Shown: positions 18,339-27,161 of the stretch, piece after piece | How positions within the stretch are numbered: position 1 is the stretch's first letter | Layout: each line of letters begins with the position of its first letter | NCBI RefSeq assembly: GCF_011751745.2 | Contig: NZ_CP061170.1 | Location: 1,922,001 to 1,986,000, forward strand | Length of the DNA stretch: 64,000 bases | Direction of reading: 5' to 3' | Origin: Paramicrobacterium fandaimingii | GTDB taxonomy: Bacteria; Actinomycetota; Actinomycetes; Actinomycetales; Microbacteriaceae | Position numbers and translations under genes: made by a program | The notes under the pieces: model-generated | Seen by the model: the letters and a program-made list of their open reading frames with translations, nothing else | What the model was told of the DNA's origin: nothing | Databases searched by the model: none

Positions 18339-18830
18339 TCAGCCTACGCCGACTTCGGGGTGCGACTCGGCGTCGATCTTCGGCCCCCTGAGAGCTGTGC
18401 GCGAGAGAACCAGAGTGGTGATCGACATGCCCAGATACACGATTCCCAGTGGATTGCAGAGAGCTATCGTCATCTCGACGGCCCAGGACTCGCCCGTCGG
18501 CGCCATAATTGAACGGGCACCCGCTTCGGTGATCTCCGGAACGGTTGCGCCGAAAAGCACGCCGCTCCCCGCCGCGAGCACGAACGCCACAATTGCCCGG
18601 CGGATGCTGTGACGGCGACGCAGAGCAGAGCCCATTGAGAGCCCGGCAGCGCCCTGAAGCACGAGCGCGATCGGCGCAACCGTCAGCGACATGATCATGC
18701 CGATGGTGCCCGACCAGCCGAACAGCACCCGGCCGAAACCGATCCATGCGGCCAACGCGACGCCGATCAGAACGACGGTGAGAGTGCAGACGAGGGCGGA
18801 GCGTTTCACGGCGGGTGAAGACAGGGACAT
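18339..18830 (-). CDS. small polytopic membrane protein of unknown function
   Basis: 163 residues from MSLSSPAVKRS. Four hydrophobic segments can be seen (VCTLTVVLIGVALAAWIGF, GMIMSLTVAPIALVLQGAAG, AIVAFVLAAGSGVLFG and MTIALCNPLGIVYLGMSI). An upstream ATG at 18890 would add 20 soluble residues; neither start has a convincing ribosome binding site, and I prefer the one that places the first membrane segment close to the N-terminus. No family is recognised. Next to it are an EEP hydrolase on the same strand and a divergent SDR gene. Confidence 0.68.
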   Translation of the reverse strand: MSLSSPAVKRSALVCTLTVVLIGVALAAWIGFGRVLFGWSGTIGMIMSLTVAPIALVLQGAAGLSMGSALRRRHSIRRAIVAFVLAAGSGVLFGATVPEITEAGARSIMAPTGESWAVEMTIALCNPLGIVYLGMSITTLVLSRTALRGPKIDAESHPEVGVG

Positions 18831-18924
18831 AGGGAGATGCTTTCTGATCGAGTCACCACCGATACTGCCTTGTTCACCTGGGAGGCTCATGCCCCCGGCG
18901 TCGTCGCCATGAGAGTATGGGCGC

Positions 18925-19614
18925 ATGCCAGTGCACCTCATCACGGGCGCCGGGTCTGGAATCGGCGCAGCTCTGACCCGCATGCTGATCGAGCGTGGAG
19001 ACGGCGTTGTCGCTCTCGCGAGAGATGCAGGTCGAGCAAAGCAGATTGCCGCGGAGTTCCCGGGCGTGTCGACCCTCGTCGGCGATCTCGAGAACCCGGG
19101 ACGGCTCGCGTGGGCCCTGTCGAAACAGTCACTTCCCGACCGCATCGACTCACTCGTGCACGCGGCGGGCGTTGTCGATCTGGGCGCCGTCGCCGATCTC
19201 AGTGCGGCATCGTGGCAGCAGCAGCTCACGGTCAACCTCGCGGCCCCGGCCGAGCTCACGCGTCTGCTGCTTCCCGTGCTCCGCGTGTCACGCGCGCGCA
19301 TTGTGTTCGTCAACTCGGGCGCGGGTCTTCGCGCGAGCCCGGAATGGTCGGCGTATGCCGCCTCAAAGCACGGGCTCAAGGCGCTCGCCGACTCCCTTCG
19401 CGCCGAAGAACACGCGAACGGCGTGCACGTGACGTCGGTGTACCCAGGGCGCACAGCTACTCCGATGCAGCAGAAGGTGCACCACCAGGAGGGTGTCGAA
19501 TACGACGCGGAACGCTTCATCGATCCCACCTCTGTGGCTGCAAGCATCCTGAACGCCGTCGATCTGCCACGGGACGCTGAGATCACCGACCTGTCAATCC
19601 GCCCCGGACGGTGA
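18925..19614 (+). CDS. short-chain dehydrogenase/reductase (SDR)
   Basis: 229 residues, a classical SDR. The nucleotide-binding TGAGSGIG is at 7-14, NAG-type region at HAAGVVDLG, catalytic Ser in FVNSGAG and the YxxxK pair at Y144/K148 (YAASK). After the catalytic pair, YPGRTATPMQ is the usual substrate-loop region. It uses NAD(P)H to reduce or oxidise an unknown carbonyl/alcohol in the cytosol. Single gene, divergent from the small membrane protein. Confidence 0.93.
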   Translation: MPVHLITGAGSGIGAALTRMLIERGDGVVALARDAGRAKQIAAEFPGVSTLVGDLENPGRLAWALSKQSLPDRIDSLVHAAGVVDLGAVADLSAASWQQQLTVNLAAPAELTRLLLPVLRVSRARIVFVNSGAGLRASPEWSAYAASKHGLKALADSLRAEEHANGVHVTSVYPGRTATPMQQKVHHQEGVEYDAERFIDPTSVAASILNAVDLPRDAEITDLSIRPGR

Positions 19615-19724
19615 TCAGGCAGGCAACTGCAGAACTCGATGACGAGACAGGTGCACGATCGGCATCAACTTCGCCGGTTCCCGGGGTAGTATGAGAACAA
19701 GCAGAAACGAAGCAAGGGGGCATC

Positions 19725-20006
19725 GTGACAATGCTTGACGTGGGTCCGTCACGCGAGAACGCGCGGTACGCGCACTTGGCCGAAAACCGCGAACGCGGTG
19801 ACATCACCCTCGACCGACTTTCCGACCATGAGTGGCGTGTGACCGATCGTCGCCTCGATGAGCACGACGCTCCGTCTGTGCTCGGCATTATCGAGCAGAC
19901 GGATGTCGGCTTCACCGTTCTGGAGATCAACGAGCTCGTTGCACAATGGACTGCAGAATCACTCGACGATGCTGTCTCGCTGTTCGTTACAGCAGACCAG
20001 GAATAG
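19725..20006 (+). CDS. small acidic protein of unknown function
   Basis: 93 residues from GTG 19725 (or 91 from ATG 19731); AAGGGGG lies four bases before the GTG and ten before the ATG, so either start is possible. The protein is acidic, without membrane segments, and reads ALVEN-like helices (RENARYAHLAENRERGD, then HEWRVTDRRLDEHD). It looks like a small conserved actinobacterial protein, but I do not recognise the family. It converges on the arylsulfotransferase-like gene with a six-base gap. Confidence 0.65.
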   Translation: MTMLDVGPSRENARYAHLAENRERGDITLDRLSDHEWRVTDRRLDEHDAPSVLGIIEQTDVGFTVLEINELVAQWTAESLDDAVSLFVTADQE

Positions 20007-20012
20007 CGGTTC

Positions 20013-21554
20013 TCACGACGCCTCGATGACGCGGGACATCGCGAGGACAGTCCCATCTGAATCTCGGGCTTCCACCCGCAGGTATGCGGTGGTCTCTGCG
20101 TCTGGGATGGTGATTGCCGTCTCAAATCCCGTTCGTTCGGCGGTCGCTGCCTCAGCGAGAGACGACGCATCGGCTCCCGTGAGAAGCGCCCACGATGTGA
20201 CCCGCGTCGCGCCGTTCCAGCTCATGAATGCGGTGGGCTTCCCGTCCGTTGTCGACGTCGCGAGATCGGGAATGGTTGCGGGAGTCCCCTCCCATTCGAA
20301 CCGGTAGGCGCGGTACGAACCCGACCCAATTTCTGTAAAGCCGAAATCGGCGTTGCCCTCGGCATCGAACTCCGTGGCGGCAGGGGCGCTGCCCCAGCCG
20401 ACCATCGCGCGGCCACCCTCGAGAAGCTGGGTGTTGCCCATGGCATAGCCTTCATATTCTCCGTAGCGGTACGCCGTGTCGAGTGTTGCAGTCATCGCTT
20501 TTTCATCGAGGGTCAGCACCAGACCAGCAGACACGGCTTCGTCGCCGCTGACTCCGGCGTTGTCGAACAGGCTGAGCTTTCCGTCGCCGTGCCACCGCGC
20601 GTCGTGCTGCCACGAGAATTCGGCGTCCTTCTCGACATCGAAATCGCTCTTCTTTCCGCCAAGTCGCCACTGCAGCTTCGCCGTCGCCCTCGTGATCGCG
20701 TAGATGGCGCACGTATGCCGACAGGAGATGATGAGACGGTCTCCGTCGTCTTCCACCGAATTCACGTGAATCGGATCGAAGGCGTTTTCCGGTGAGGAGC
20801 CCGTCTTGTCATCGTCCTCATCGATTCGCTTCATGCTCTCGGTGATCTCGATGTCGTCGAGGATATTCCAGTCGACGAGGACGTTGCCTGTCGAAATGTC
20901 AATCTCCTGAACGCGACAAGCAAACGCATACCCGTCTTTGGGGCCACCGACAGCTGACAGGTCTAGCCGCGCGACGGGGTATGTCGTGATCAGGGCGGTA
21001 TCGCGCTCGGTGAGGTGAAACTCGTGAAGATCGGGGATCGCGCCGTTTCCTCCGTGAACCGTTGCGACTTCGCGATAACTCGTGTCGAGGATCGTGCCCG
21101 TGCCGTGTCCGTTGCCGCTCGCGACGCGACCGGCCCAGTAGGTCAGCACGGGTTTGCCTTTGTATGTCTGAACACGCACATCGGTTGAATCGATGCCGTT
21201 CGGCGCGATCCAGACGGGCTCACCGTCGTTGTCGAGGATCGCGGCAGTGAAGATCTCGTCTCGGGGGCTCAGAAAAACATAGCCGGGAGCCACCGTCGCC
21301 CCGTCTGCCGCCCACGCCGTCACGACGGGAACGGTGAGCGCCGTGCTGACGAAGCGGTTGAATTCGACCTTGTCGTCGTCGTTGCTTGAGCTCTTCGGCT
21401 TCTTTGTCTCTTTCGGGTTCGGTGCGGGGACCAGCTGCATACCGCCCCATGTTGCACCCGCGCCGACGATGGCGCCGCCAATGGCTGCTAGCGAGACCGT
21501 CACGAAACCGCGGCGTCGAATCTTCGGTTGTTTCTGCTCATCCGGCGAACTCAT
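20013..21554 (-). CDS. arylsulfotransferase (ASST)-like secreted protein
   Basis: 513 residues. The N-terminus has a twin-arginine type signal (IRRRGFVTVSLAAIGGAIVG), so export in folded form is likely, followed by a low-complexity P/K/S linker. The body has repeated beta-blade segments with the ASST-like pattern (TDVRVQTYKGKPVLTYWAG, then DLHEFHLTERDTALITTYP, then DPIHVNSVEDDGDRLIISCRH, WRLGG, SWQHDARW). ASST enzymes transfer sulfate between phenols in six-bladed propellers; many actinobacterial members of this family are of unproven activity. The His residues in HVNSV and WQHDARW are good active-site candidates. Confidence 0.82.
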   Translation of the reverse strand: MSSPDEQKQPKIRRRGFVTVSLAAIGGAIVGAGATWGGMQLVPAPNPKETKKPKSSSNDDDKVEFNRFVSTALTVPVVTAWAADGATVAPGYVFLSPRDEIFTAAILDNDGEPVWIAPNGIDSTDVRVQTYKGKPVLTYWAGRVASGNGHGTGTILDTSYREVATVHGGNGAIPDLHEFHLTERDTALITTYPVARLDLSAVGGPKDGYAFACRVQEIDISTGNVLVDWNILDDIEITESMKRIDEDDDKTGSSPENAFDPIHVNSVEDDGDRLIISCRHTCAIYAITRATAKLQWRLGGKKSDFDVEKDAEFSWQHDARWHGDGKLSLFDNAGVSGDEAVSAGLVLTLDEKAMTATLDTAYRYGEYEGYAMGNTQLLEGGRAMVGWGSAPAATEFDAEGNADFGFTEIGSGSYRAYRFEWEGTPATIPDLATSTTDGKPTAFMSWNGATRVTSWALLTGADASSLAEAATAERTGFETAITIPDAETTAYLRVEARDSDGTVLAMSRVIEAS

Positions 21555-21593
21555 GATGCGACGCTATCACCGTGCTCGTAGACTCCTTGCGTG

Positions 21594-22727
21594 ATGCAGT
21601 GTTCGTATTTTGACTCGGGTGCGTGCCGTTCGTGCACGCTCATGGGTACGGAGTATGCATCGCAGGTAGCCGACAAGCAGGAGCAGTGCCGCGCTTTGCT
21701 CGCCGCCTACCCCAACGTTCGCTGGCTCTCCCCTGTGACGAGCGTTGAGCACGATTTCCGCAATAAGGCGAAAATGGTCGTGGGTGGCAGCGTGACCTCC
21801 CCCACTCTCGGCATTCTCGATTCAGAGAGAAACGGGATCGATCTTCGACGCTGCGGAGTGCTGCAGCCCGGGCTCCGCGATGCCCTTCCACCGATCTCTC
21901 ATTTCATCTCGCTCGCGCGCATCGAGCCTTACGACGTCGAGGCACGGCGCGGTGAACTCAAGTACGTACTGTTGACGGAGGCGACCTCCGGGGAACTGAT
22001 GCTTCGCTTTGTGCTCCGGTCCCGAGAGGCGATCAGCCGCATACGCAAGCATCTGCCAGAGCTCCAACATTCGCTGCCCCGAGCGCGTGTCATCTCTGTA
22101 AACCTGCAACCCGAGCACAAGGCAATCATCGAGGGTGAGCAGGAGATCATGCTCACCCCGAGGTCGACGCTCACGATGAAAGCAGGCGACATCGACCTGC
22201 ATCTGGGTGCCAAGAGCTTTTTTCAGACGAACACGGCCGTGGCTGAGCACCTCTACGCCCAAGCACGCCGCTGGTCAGCGCAGGTGGGTCCCCGTTCGGT
22301 GTGGGACATGTATTGCGGCGTTGGCGGCTTTGCACTTCATCTCGCTGACGGAGAGCGGTCGGTGACCGGCATTGAAGTCAGTCCCGAGGCGATTGAGAGC
22401 GCAACGGCAAGCGCGAACGATGCCCGGCTCGCCAACATCCGGTTTGTCGCCGCGGACGCGACACAATTCGCCCTCGGGTCACGCCCCGAAGACGTACCGG
22501 ACCTCGTCGTGGTGAACCCGCCGCGTCGCGGGGTGGGGCCGAAGCTCGCAGAGTGGCTGGAGAAGAGCTCGGTCAGCACGGTCATCTATTCAAGTTGCAA
22601 CGCCACAACGCTGGCGACAGACCTTGCGGCAATGCCCTCGCTCTCCCCCGTGCGCGCTCAAGTTCTCGATATGTTTCCTCAGACCAGACACTACGAGACG
22701 ATGGTGCTGCTCGAGCGCAACGGATGA
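21594..22727 (+). CDS. rlmC: 23S rRNA (uracil(747)-C(5))-methyltransferase RlmC
   Basis: 377 residues. It starts MQCSYFDSGACRSC, carrying the first three cysteines (C3, C11, C14) of the 4Fe-4S cluster; the fourth is in RRCGVLQPG. The SAM-binding motif is WDMYCGVGGFALHLA, the NPPRRG motif follows, and the catalytic cysteine is in YSSCNATT. It methylates U747 of 23S rRNA at C5. The ATG at 21594 is chosen over a GTG one codon earlier. It is the closest RumB-type match because there is no TRAM domain, unlike RlmD. Confidence 0.92.
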   Translation: MQCSYFDSGACRSCTLMGTEYASQVADKQEQCRALLAAYPNVRWLSPVTSVEHDFRNKAKMVVGGSVTSPTLGILDSERNGIDLRRCGVLQPGLRDALPPISHFISLARIEPYDVEARRGELKYVLLTEATSGELMLRFVLRSREAISRIRKHLPELQHSLPRARVISVNLQPEHKAIIEGEQEIMLTPRSTLTMKAGDIDLHLGAKSFFQTNTAVAEHLYAQARRWSAQVGPRSVWDMYCGVGGFALHLADGERSVTGIEVSPEAIESATASANDARLANIRFVAADATQFALGSRPEDVPDLVVVNPPRRGVGPKLAEWLEKSSVSTVIYSSCNATTLATDLAAMPSLSPVRAQVLDMFPQTRHYETMVLLERNG

Positions 22728-22817
22728 TCGCTCAAGACAGCCCGCTCGCGACCCGCGCTTCTTCAAACGATTGTGGCAGCGGCGCATTCGCATGTGTCAC
22801 ACTCGATATGGCCCGCC

Positions 22818-22841
22818 GATGCGTGTGATCGATCACGCATC
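22818..22841. repeat. short palindrome upstream of the DivIVA-like gene
   Basis: Arms GATGCGTG (22818-22825) and CACGCATC (22834-22841) with an eight-base centre that is itself symmetrical (GATCGATC). It sits in the 170-base gap between rlmC and the next gene. It could end the rlmC transcript or be a regulator site; there is no T-tract. Confidence 0.4.
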
Positions 22842-22897
22842 CATGGTTCGGGCAGATCCGCACCCCGCATCACTCTGCCCAGTTAGGTGACTGATAC

Positions 22898-24253
22898 ATG
22901 ACCGAGTCCACTGCCCCAAATTCGGATGACCAGCGGAGCGACGAGTTCTTCGAGACGTTCATCAACACGCAGTCCGTCGACCAGCCGGCGTTCACCGTCG
23001 CATTTCGCGGGTACGACAAAGACGAAGTGAATACCGCGGTCGCCGATCTCTCCGCACGACTGCAGCGTGCAACAACGTCGCTGGACGAAGCGCTGCTTCG
23101 CCACCGCGAGGAGGTCGAACGCGCCCGGAGCGAAAGCTCGACCACGTCGACGGAGCTCGAAGAGGAGCTGGCTGTCGCCCAAGCCCGTGCGGCAGACGCC
23201 GAGAAGCAGGTTCAGACGCTGACGGCTGAAATGCTGGAGCGACCGGCCGACGATGACGATGAGGGCGAAGAGCAGGCCCGGCCGCAATTCGAGGCGGTTC
23301 TCCGGGTTGCCGAGGAACAGGCAAACGCCATCATTCAAAACGCGACGATTCAGGCGGAGCGTTTGCTTTCTGCCGCGCGCGACCAGGAGAAGTCACGTCG
23401 CGCAGCGCTTGATGCTGATATTGCCCGCATCACGGCGCAGGCCGAGCAGGACGCCGATCAGGTGCGGCTCAAGATGGACACGGAGTACACCGCACACGAG
23501 GCGCGCATTGAGCGTGAGCAGGCTCACGTCGATGAGAAGGTGACCCACGCTGAGCGCGAGGCCGCCACAATTCGCACGGAGGCGGAGAAGGGCGCCGCCT
23601 CGCTTCGAGCCCTAGTGACGCGCGAGACGACGGCACAGCGTACCGAGGCCGAGCGCGAGGTTACCGAGATGAATGCGCGCGTGCTGGAATTCGAAGAGAC
23701 ACTCACTCGCCGTCAAGACGATGCGCAGCAGGAGTTTCTTGTTCTGCATAATCAGGCCGTGGCGCACGCGGAACGCATCACGTCTGATGCAAACGAGCAA
23801 GTCGCCTCGTCACTCGAACACGCACAGCGCATTTCTACGCGGGCGGACGATTACGAGAAGGTCATGCGTGCTCAGGCGTCGCAGATCGAGGCTGATTCGC
23901 AGTTGCAGTCACGGGCAACGCTCGAACGAGCGCAGGTCAAGGCAAAGAAAATCGTCGATACCGTCATCGATCATTCCACGACCGTGCTTCGTGATGCAGA
24001 GGACCGCACTCGAGAACTCCGCTGGCAGCAGCAGCAGCTGACGAGCTTCATGGCCGAGGTGCGCGAGCTGATCCGTCCAGAGAACGTCGCGAGCGCGGCG
24101 GTGCTTCAGGAGATCGATCCGCTCGAGCAGGTCATCGACGACGATGTCGTCGATGACGCAGACGACCCACGCGAGTTCGCGTCGGAATTCGTCGCTGACG
24201 CGCCACCGGCCGCGCCCGTCGAACCAGAAGACGAGGACGCCGTCGAAGACTGA
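22898..24253 (+). CDS. DivIVA/Scy-like coiled-coil protein
   Basis: 451 residues. After a short acidic start, PAFTVAFRGYDKDEVNTAVADL (about 28-49) is the DivIVA N-terminal lipid-binding motif. Most of the rest is a long heptad coiled coil rich in E, A, Q and R (about 50-400), with an acidic, disordered C-terminus. DivIVA-type proteins mark curved membrane at poles and septa; long actinobacterial versions organise tip growth or division. This copy is longer than usual DivIVA/Wag31 and shorter than Scy, so its exact role is open. AGGTG lies upstream of the ATG. Confidence 0.8.
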   Translation: MTESTAPNSDDQRSDEFFETFINTQSVDQPAFTVAFRGYDKDEVNTAVADLSARLQRATTSLDEALLRHREEVERARSESSTTSTELEEELAVAQARAADAEKQVQTLTAEMLERPADDDDEGEEQARPQFEAVLRVAEEQANAIIQNATIQAERLLSAARDQEKSRRAALDADIARITAQAEQDADQVRLKMDTEYTAHEARIEREQAHVDEKVTHAEREAATIRTEAEKGAASLRALVTRETTAQRTEAEREVTEMNARVLEFEETLTRRQDDAQQEFLVLHNQAVAHAERITSDANEQVASSLEHAQRISTRADDYEKVMRAQASQIEADSQLQSRATLERAQVKAKKIVDTVIDHSTTVLRDAEDRTRELRWQQQQLTSFMAEVRELIRPENVASAAVLQEIDPLEQVIDDDVVDDADDPREFASEFVADAPPAAPVEPEDEDAVED

Positions 24254-24270
24254 CGCACGTTCACACTGTC

Positions 24271-24365
24271 GTTACCGTGGGTTTCTTGCGGCGCGCTGTC
24301 CGTCTACTGCGGACATGCCGAGCATCCTCCTCGTATGCCTGCTAGCGCATAGAACCCACGGTAAC
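24271..24365. promoter_or_regulatory. 13-bp inverted repeat in the desaturase leader
   Basis: GTTACCGTGGGTT (24271-24283) is perfectly repeated in inverted orientation at 24353-24365, 69 bases apart. The two arms could pair in RNA or be two operator half-sites spaced for DNA looping. The spacing is too long for a terminator. They lie between the DivIVA-like gene and the desaturase. Confidence 0.5.
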
Positions 24366-25556
24366 ATCGGGCAAGCGAACGGCAACTGCCCTTGGCTTCC
24401 GCAACCGCCACACGGCCCGTCGATCGGCAGGTGCACCATCAGTTCTCCTTCCCTCACCCGCTATCCAACGTCCACACTCGGCCCCGTCCGCCAGACCTAT
24501 GCGGGAACAGAGACGTTCCCTCCTGTCGCTCGTGCTTACAAAGAGGTGTCGCAAGTTGCCCGCGAATCGGGCTTGCTGCGCCGAGCCCCGTGGTTTTACT
24601 CCATTGTCGGGGCGGCACTCGTCCTCGGCTTCGGCGGAGCAATCACCGGGTTCATCCTGCTGGGTGACAGCTGGTTTCAGCTGCTCATCGCCGGCTCACT
24701 CGGCATTCTGTTCACACAGGTCGCGTTCCTTGCCCATGAGGCTGCTCACCGTGTGATCCTCAACACCGGGCCCGCGAATGACAGGCTCGCTCGCGTTCTC
24801 GCCGGCTTCGGCGTCGGCATGAGCTATTCCTGGTGGGACTCCAAGCATTCACGTCACCACGCAAACCCCAACAAGGTGGGCAAAGACCCCGACATCCAAG
24901 TCGATACAATTTCGTTTCTCGAAGAGGATGCCGCTGAGGCACGGGGCTTTCGCCGCCTGATCACCCGCAGGCAGGGCTGGCTGTTCTTCCCCCTTCTGAC
25001 TCTTGAGGGTCTCAACCTGCACTATCTGGGAATCAAGCACCTCCTCTCGAAGCAGCCGATCAAGGGGCGCTGGATCGAGCTGGGCCTCATCGTTCTCCGC
25101 TTCGCGCTCTATCTCACGCCGATCTTCCTGCTTCTGCCCCTGGGCATGGCTTTCGCCTTCCTCGGCGTTCAGCTCGCTGTCTTCGGCGTGTACATGGGTG
25201 CCGCGTTCGCACCGAACCACAAGGGCATGCCGGTGATCGCCCCCGAGGCGAAGATCGACTTCTTCTCGAAGCAGGTGCGCACGTCTCGCAACATCTCCGG
25301 GGGCTGGTGGGCGACCTGGCTGCTCGGCGGCTTGAACTACCAGGTGGAGCACCACCTCTTTCCGAGCATGTCACGACCACACCTATCGAAGGCACGCGAG
25401 ATCGTGCGCACGCAGTGCGAGACGCTTGGTGTTCCGTACACAGAGACAACCCTGTGGCGTTCCTATGCGATCGTCATCGATTACCTCAACCGTGTGGGCC
25501 TCGCGGCCCGCGATCCGTTCGACTGCCCCGTTTCGGCTCAGTACCGCCGCGGATAA
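24315..25556 (+). CDS. membrane fatty acid (acyl-lipid/acyl-CoA) desaturase
   Basis: The three histidine boxes of membrane desaturases are clear: HEAAH, HSRHH and QVEHH (with HLFPSM after it). Between them are hydrophobic segments (VGAALVLGFGGAITGFILL; FQLLIAGSLGILFTQVAFLA; FALYLTPIFLLLPLGMAFAF). The enzyme introduces a double bond with a di-iron centre, using O2 and an electron carrier. The start is uncertain. The only ATG before the conserved LGPVRQTYAG region is 24315, with no ribosome binding site and an unlikely 41-residue extension. No GTG or TTG occurs in the right place. An ATC at 24438, five bases after AGGTG-type sequence, gives a sensible N-terminus. Confidence 0.85.
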   Translation: MPSILLVCLLAHRTHGNIGQANGNCPWLPQPPHGPSIGRCTISSPSLTRYPTSTLGPVRQTYAGTETFPPVARAYKEVSQVARESGLLRRAPWFYSIVGAALVLGFGGAITGFILLGDSWFQLLIAGSLGILFTQVAFLAHEAAHRVILNTGPANDRLARVLAGFGVGMSYSWWDSKHSRHHANPNKVGKDPDIQVDTISFLEEDAAEARGFRRLITRRQGWLFFPLLTLEGLNLHYLGIKHLLSKQPIKGRWIELGLIVLRFALYLTPIFLLLPLGMAFAFLGVQLAVFGVYMGAAFAPNHKGMPVIAPEAKIDFFSKQVRTSRNISGGWWATWLLGGLNYQVEHHLFPSMSRPHLSKAREIVRTQCETLGVPYTETTLWRSYAIVIDYLNRVGLAARDPFDCPVSAQYRRG

Positions 25557-25579
25557 TCTGCTGCTACTACGATGGGGGA

Positions 25580-26275
25580 ATGCACAGTCGCATCCCCCCT
25601 GTGGGCCTCGTCTGGAGTTTTGCGCCGTTCGCGATCATCTCCGTCGTGCACGTCATGGCGTTGTGGCTCTCGAGTCCCATTGCGGCACCGACGAAGCTGT
25701 TCCTCATGCCGCTGCTGCTCGTTCCCGTCGCTGTCGCTTCACGAAGACTGACTCCTCGCACCGCAGTCGCTCTTCTCGTCTGCGCGATTGCACTTTCGTG
25801 GCTTGGCGACGCGGCGGGAGCGTTCTTCGGCTTTGCGCCAGAGCTTCCGACAATGCTGCTGTTCTTCGGGCTTGCACACGGTGCGTACATGCTGCTCTTC
25901 GCACGGCACGCCGTACGTCGGCGCCTTCCACGCTGGACGCTCATCTACGGCGTCTGGTGGGTGGCAATGCTCATCCTCCTCGCTTCTCACGTCGGCCCGC
26001 TCATCGCCGCGGTCGCTGTGTACGGACTCGTGCTCGGTGGCACAGCCACTCTCGCATCGCGCTGTCATCCGCTCACGGTGAGCGGCAGCTTCCTGTTTCT
26101 TCTCAGTGACTCGGTCTTGGCATTTCGGCTGTTTCTGCCCGAGTGGATGCCGCCGTGGACAAGTCCCGCTGTCATGGCAACCTACACGGCAGGCCAGGCA
26201 CTCATTGTGGCCGGAATGTTGCTGACACTGTCGCGCACGCGGGAATGCACGATGGCGACAGTTGCCGCATCGTGA
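25580..26275 (+). CDS. YhhN/TMEM86-family membrane protein (lysoplasmalogenase-like)
   Basis: 231 residues, seven to eight transmembrane segments. Characteristic motifs are the KLFLMPLLL start of helix 2, the ALSWLGDAAGAF segment with two conserved acidic/polar residues, and FLLSDSVLAF near the end. The family includes lysoplasmalogenases that cleave alkenyl ethers; in bacteria the substrate is often unknown. The ATG at 25580 follows GGGGGA. The gene starts 23 bases after the desaturase and may share its transcript, a lipid-related pairing. It is convergent with the CPBP gene (nine bases apart). Confidence 0.85.
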   Translation: MHSRIPPVGLVWSFAPFAIISVVHVMALWLSSPIAAPTKLFLMPLLLVPVAVASRRLTPRTAVALLVCAIALSWLGDAAGAFFGFAPELPTMLLFFGLAHGAYMLLFARHAVRRRLPRWTLIYGVWWVAMLILLASHVGPLIAAVAVYGLVLGGTATLASRCHPLTVSGSFLFLLSDSVLAFRLFLPEWMPPWTSPAVMATYTAGQALIVAGMLLTLSRTRECTMATVAAS

Positions 26276-26284
26276 CCGGCGCGC

Positions 26285-27115
26285 TCAGAGAAGAAAGATC
26301 GGCAGCATGCCGGGGTTGTGGGCGTGCACGAGCACGGCGAAGACCACGGCATCGAACAGCAGATGCACCGTGACAATGTAGGCGAGCGAGTGCGTGCGCA
26401 TGAAAATGAAGCCCTGCAGCAAAGCGAACGGTATCGTCAGCGCGGGGCCCCACTCACGGTATCCGAGCTCCCAGAGAAACGACACGAACACCATTGCCTG
26501 AAGCAGGTTGGCAAGCAGCCCGGGAAAATGCCGCCGCAGCAGGGTGAACACCGTGCAGATGAAGAACAGCTCGTCCCAGATGCCGACCGCGCCAACACCG
26601 ACGAAGAGACGGGAAATGAGCTCCGGCGTCGTCACCTCGGGCCAGTTTAGGTACGCGCCACTGCTGATGAAGTAAAACGGAAGAACCAGCCAGCCGAGAA
26701 TCAGCACGGCAATCAGCCAGCCCCACTGCAGGCCTTTCCAGCGCTCTCCCGTTCGCCAGGGAAATCTGATTGCACGGTCCCGGTACACGAACCGCGAGAG
26801 CAGGTACGGAACGAGGACCGCCCCGCCGAGAGCTGCCGTAAATCGCATCATCGCGAGGTTGTCGAGCTCTGCGGCAAGCGGAATCGAACTCACGATGAGC
26901 ATTCCGATGGCGATCAGGCTCAGATCGCGCGTCAGCGACGCGTCGGATGCGCGCACGCGTCGTCGCTCGATCAGAAACGCTCCCGCAACACCGCATGCCA
27001 GCAGCACCCAGCCAAGCCAGGGCAACTGCAGCACGAAGAAAGCGGGTGCCGCCGCGCAGACGAGAGCCGCAGGAAGAACGCTCACGCGGTAGTCGATTCG
27101 TCTCTCGGCGATCAT
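26285..27115 (-). CDS. CPBP-family intramembrane metalloprotease-like protein
   Basis: 276 residues from MIAERRIDYRV, eight predicted membrane segments. The CPBP (Abi/CAAX) core is recognised by WDELFFICTVFTLLRR, FVSFLWELGYREWGP and HSLAYIVTVHLLFDA. The first motif has Asp-Glu where active members have Glu-Glu, so activity is not certain. Family members cleave within membranes and process prenylated peptides or self-immunity substrates. No peptide substrate gene is seen nearby. Confidence 0.78.
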   Translation of the reverse strand: MIAERRIDYRVSVLPAALVCAAAPAFFVLQLPWLGWVLLACGVAGAFLIERRRVRASDASLTRDLSLIAIGMLIVSSIPLAAELDNLAMMRFTAALGGAVLVPYLLSRFVYRDRAIRFPWRTGERWKGLQWGWLIAVLILGWLVLPFYFISSGAYLNWPEVTTPELISRLFVGVGAVGIWDELFFICTVFTLLRRHFPGLLANLLQAMVFVSFLWELGYREWGPALTIPFALLQGFIFMRTHSLAYIVTVHLLFDAVVFAVLVHAHNPGMLPIFLL

Positions 27116-27161
27116 CTGCCCAGCGTATCGGCAGCCACACAGTGTCGGCTGCGCCATCCGG

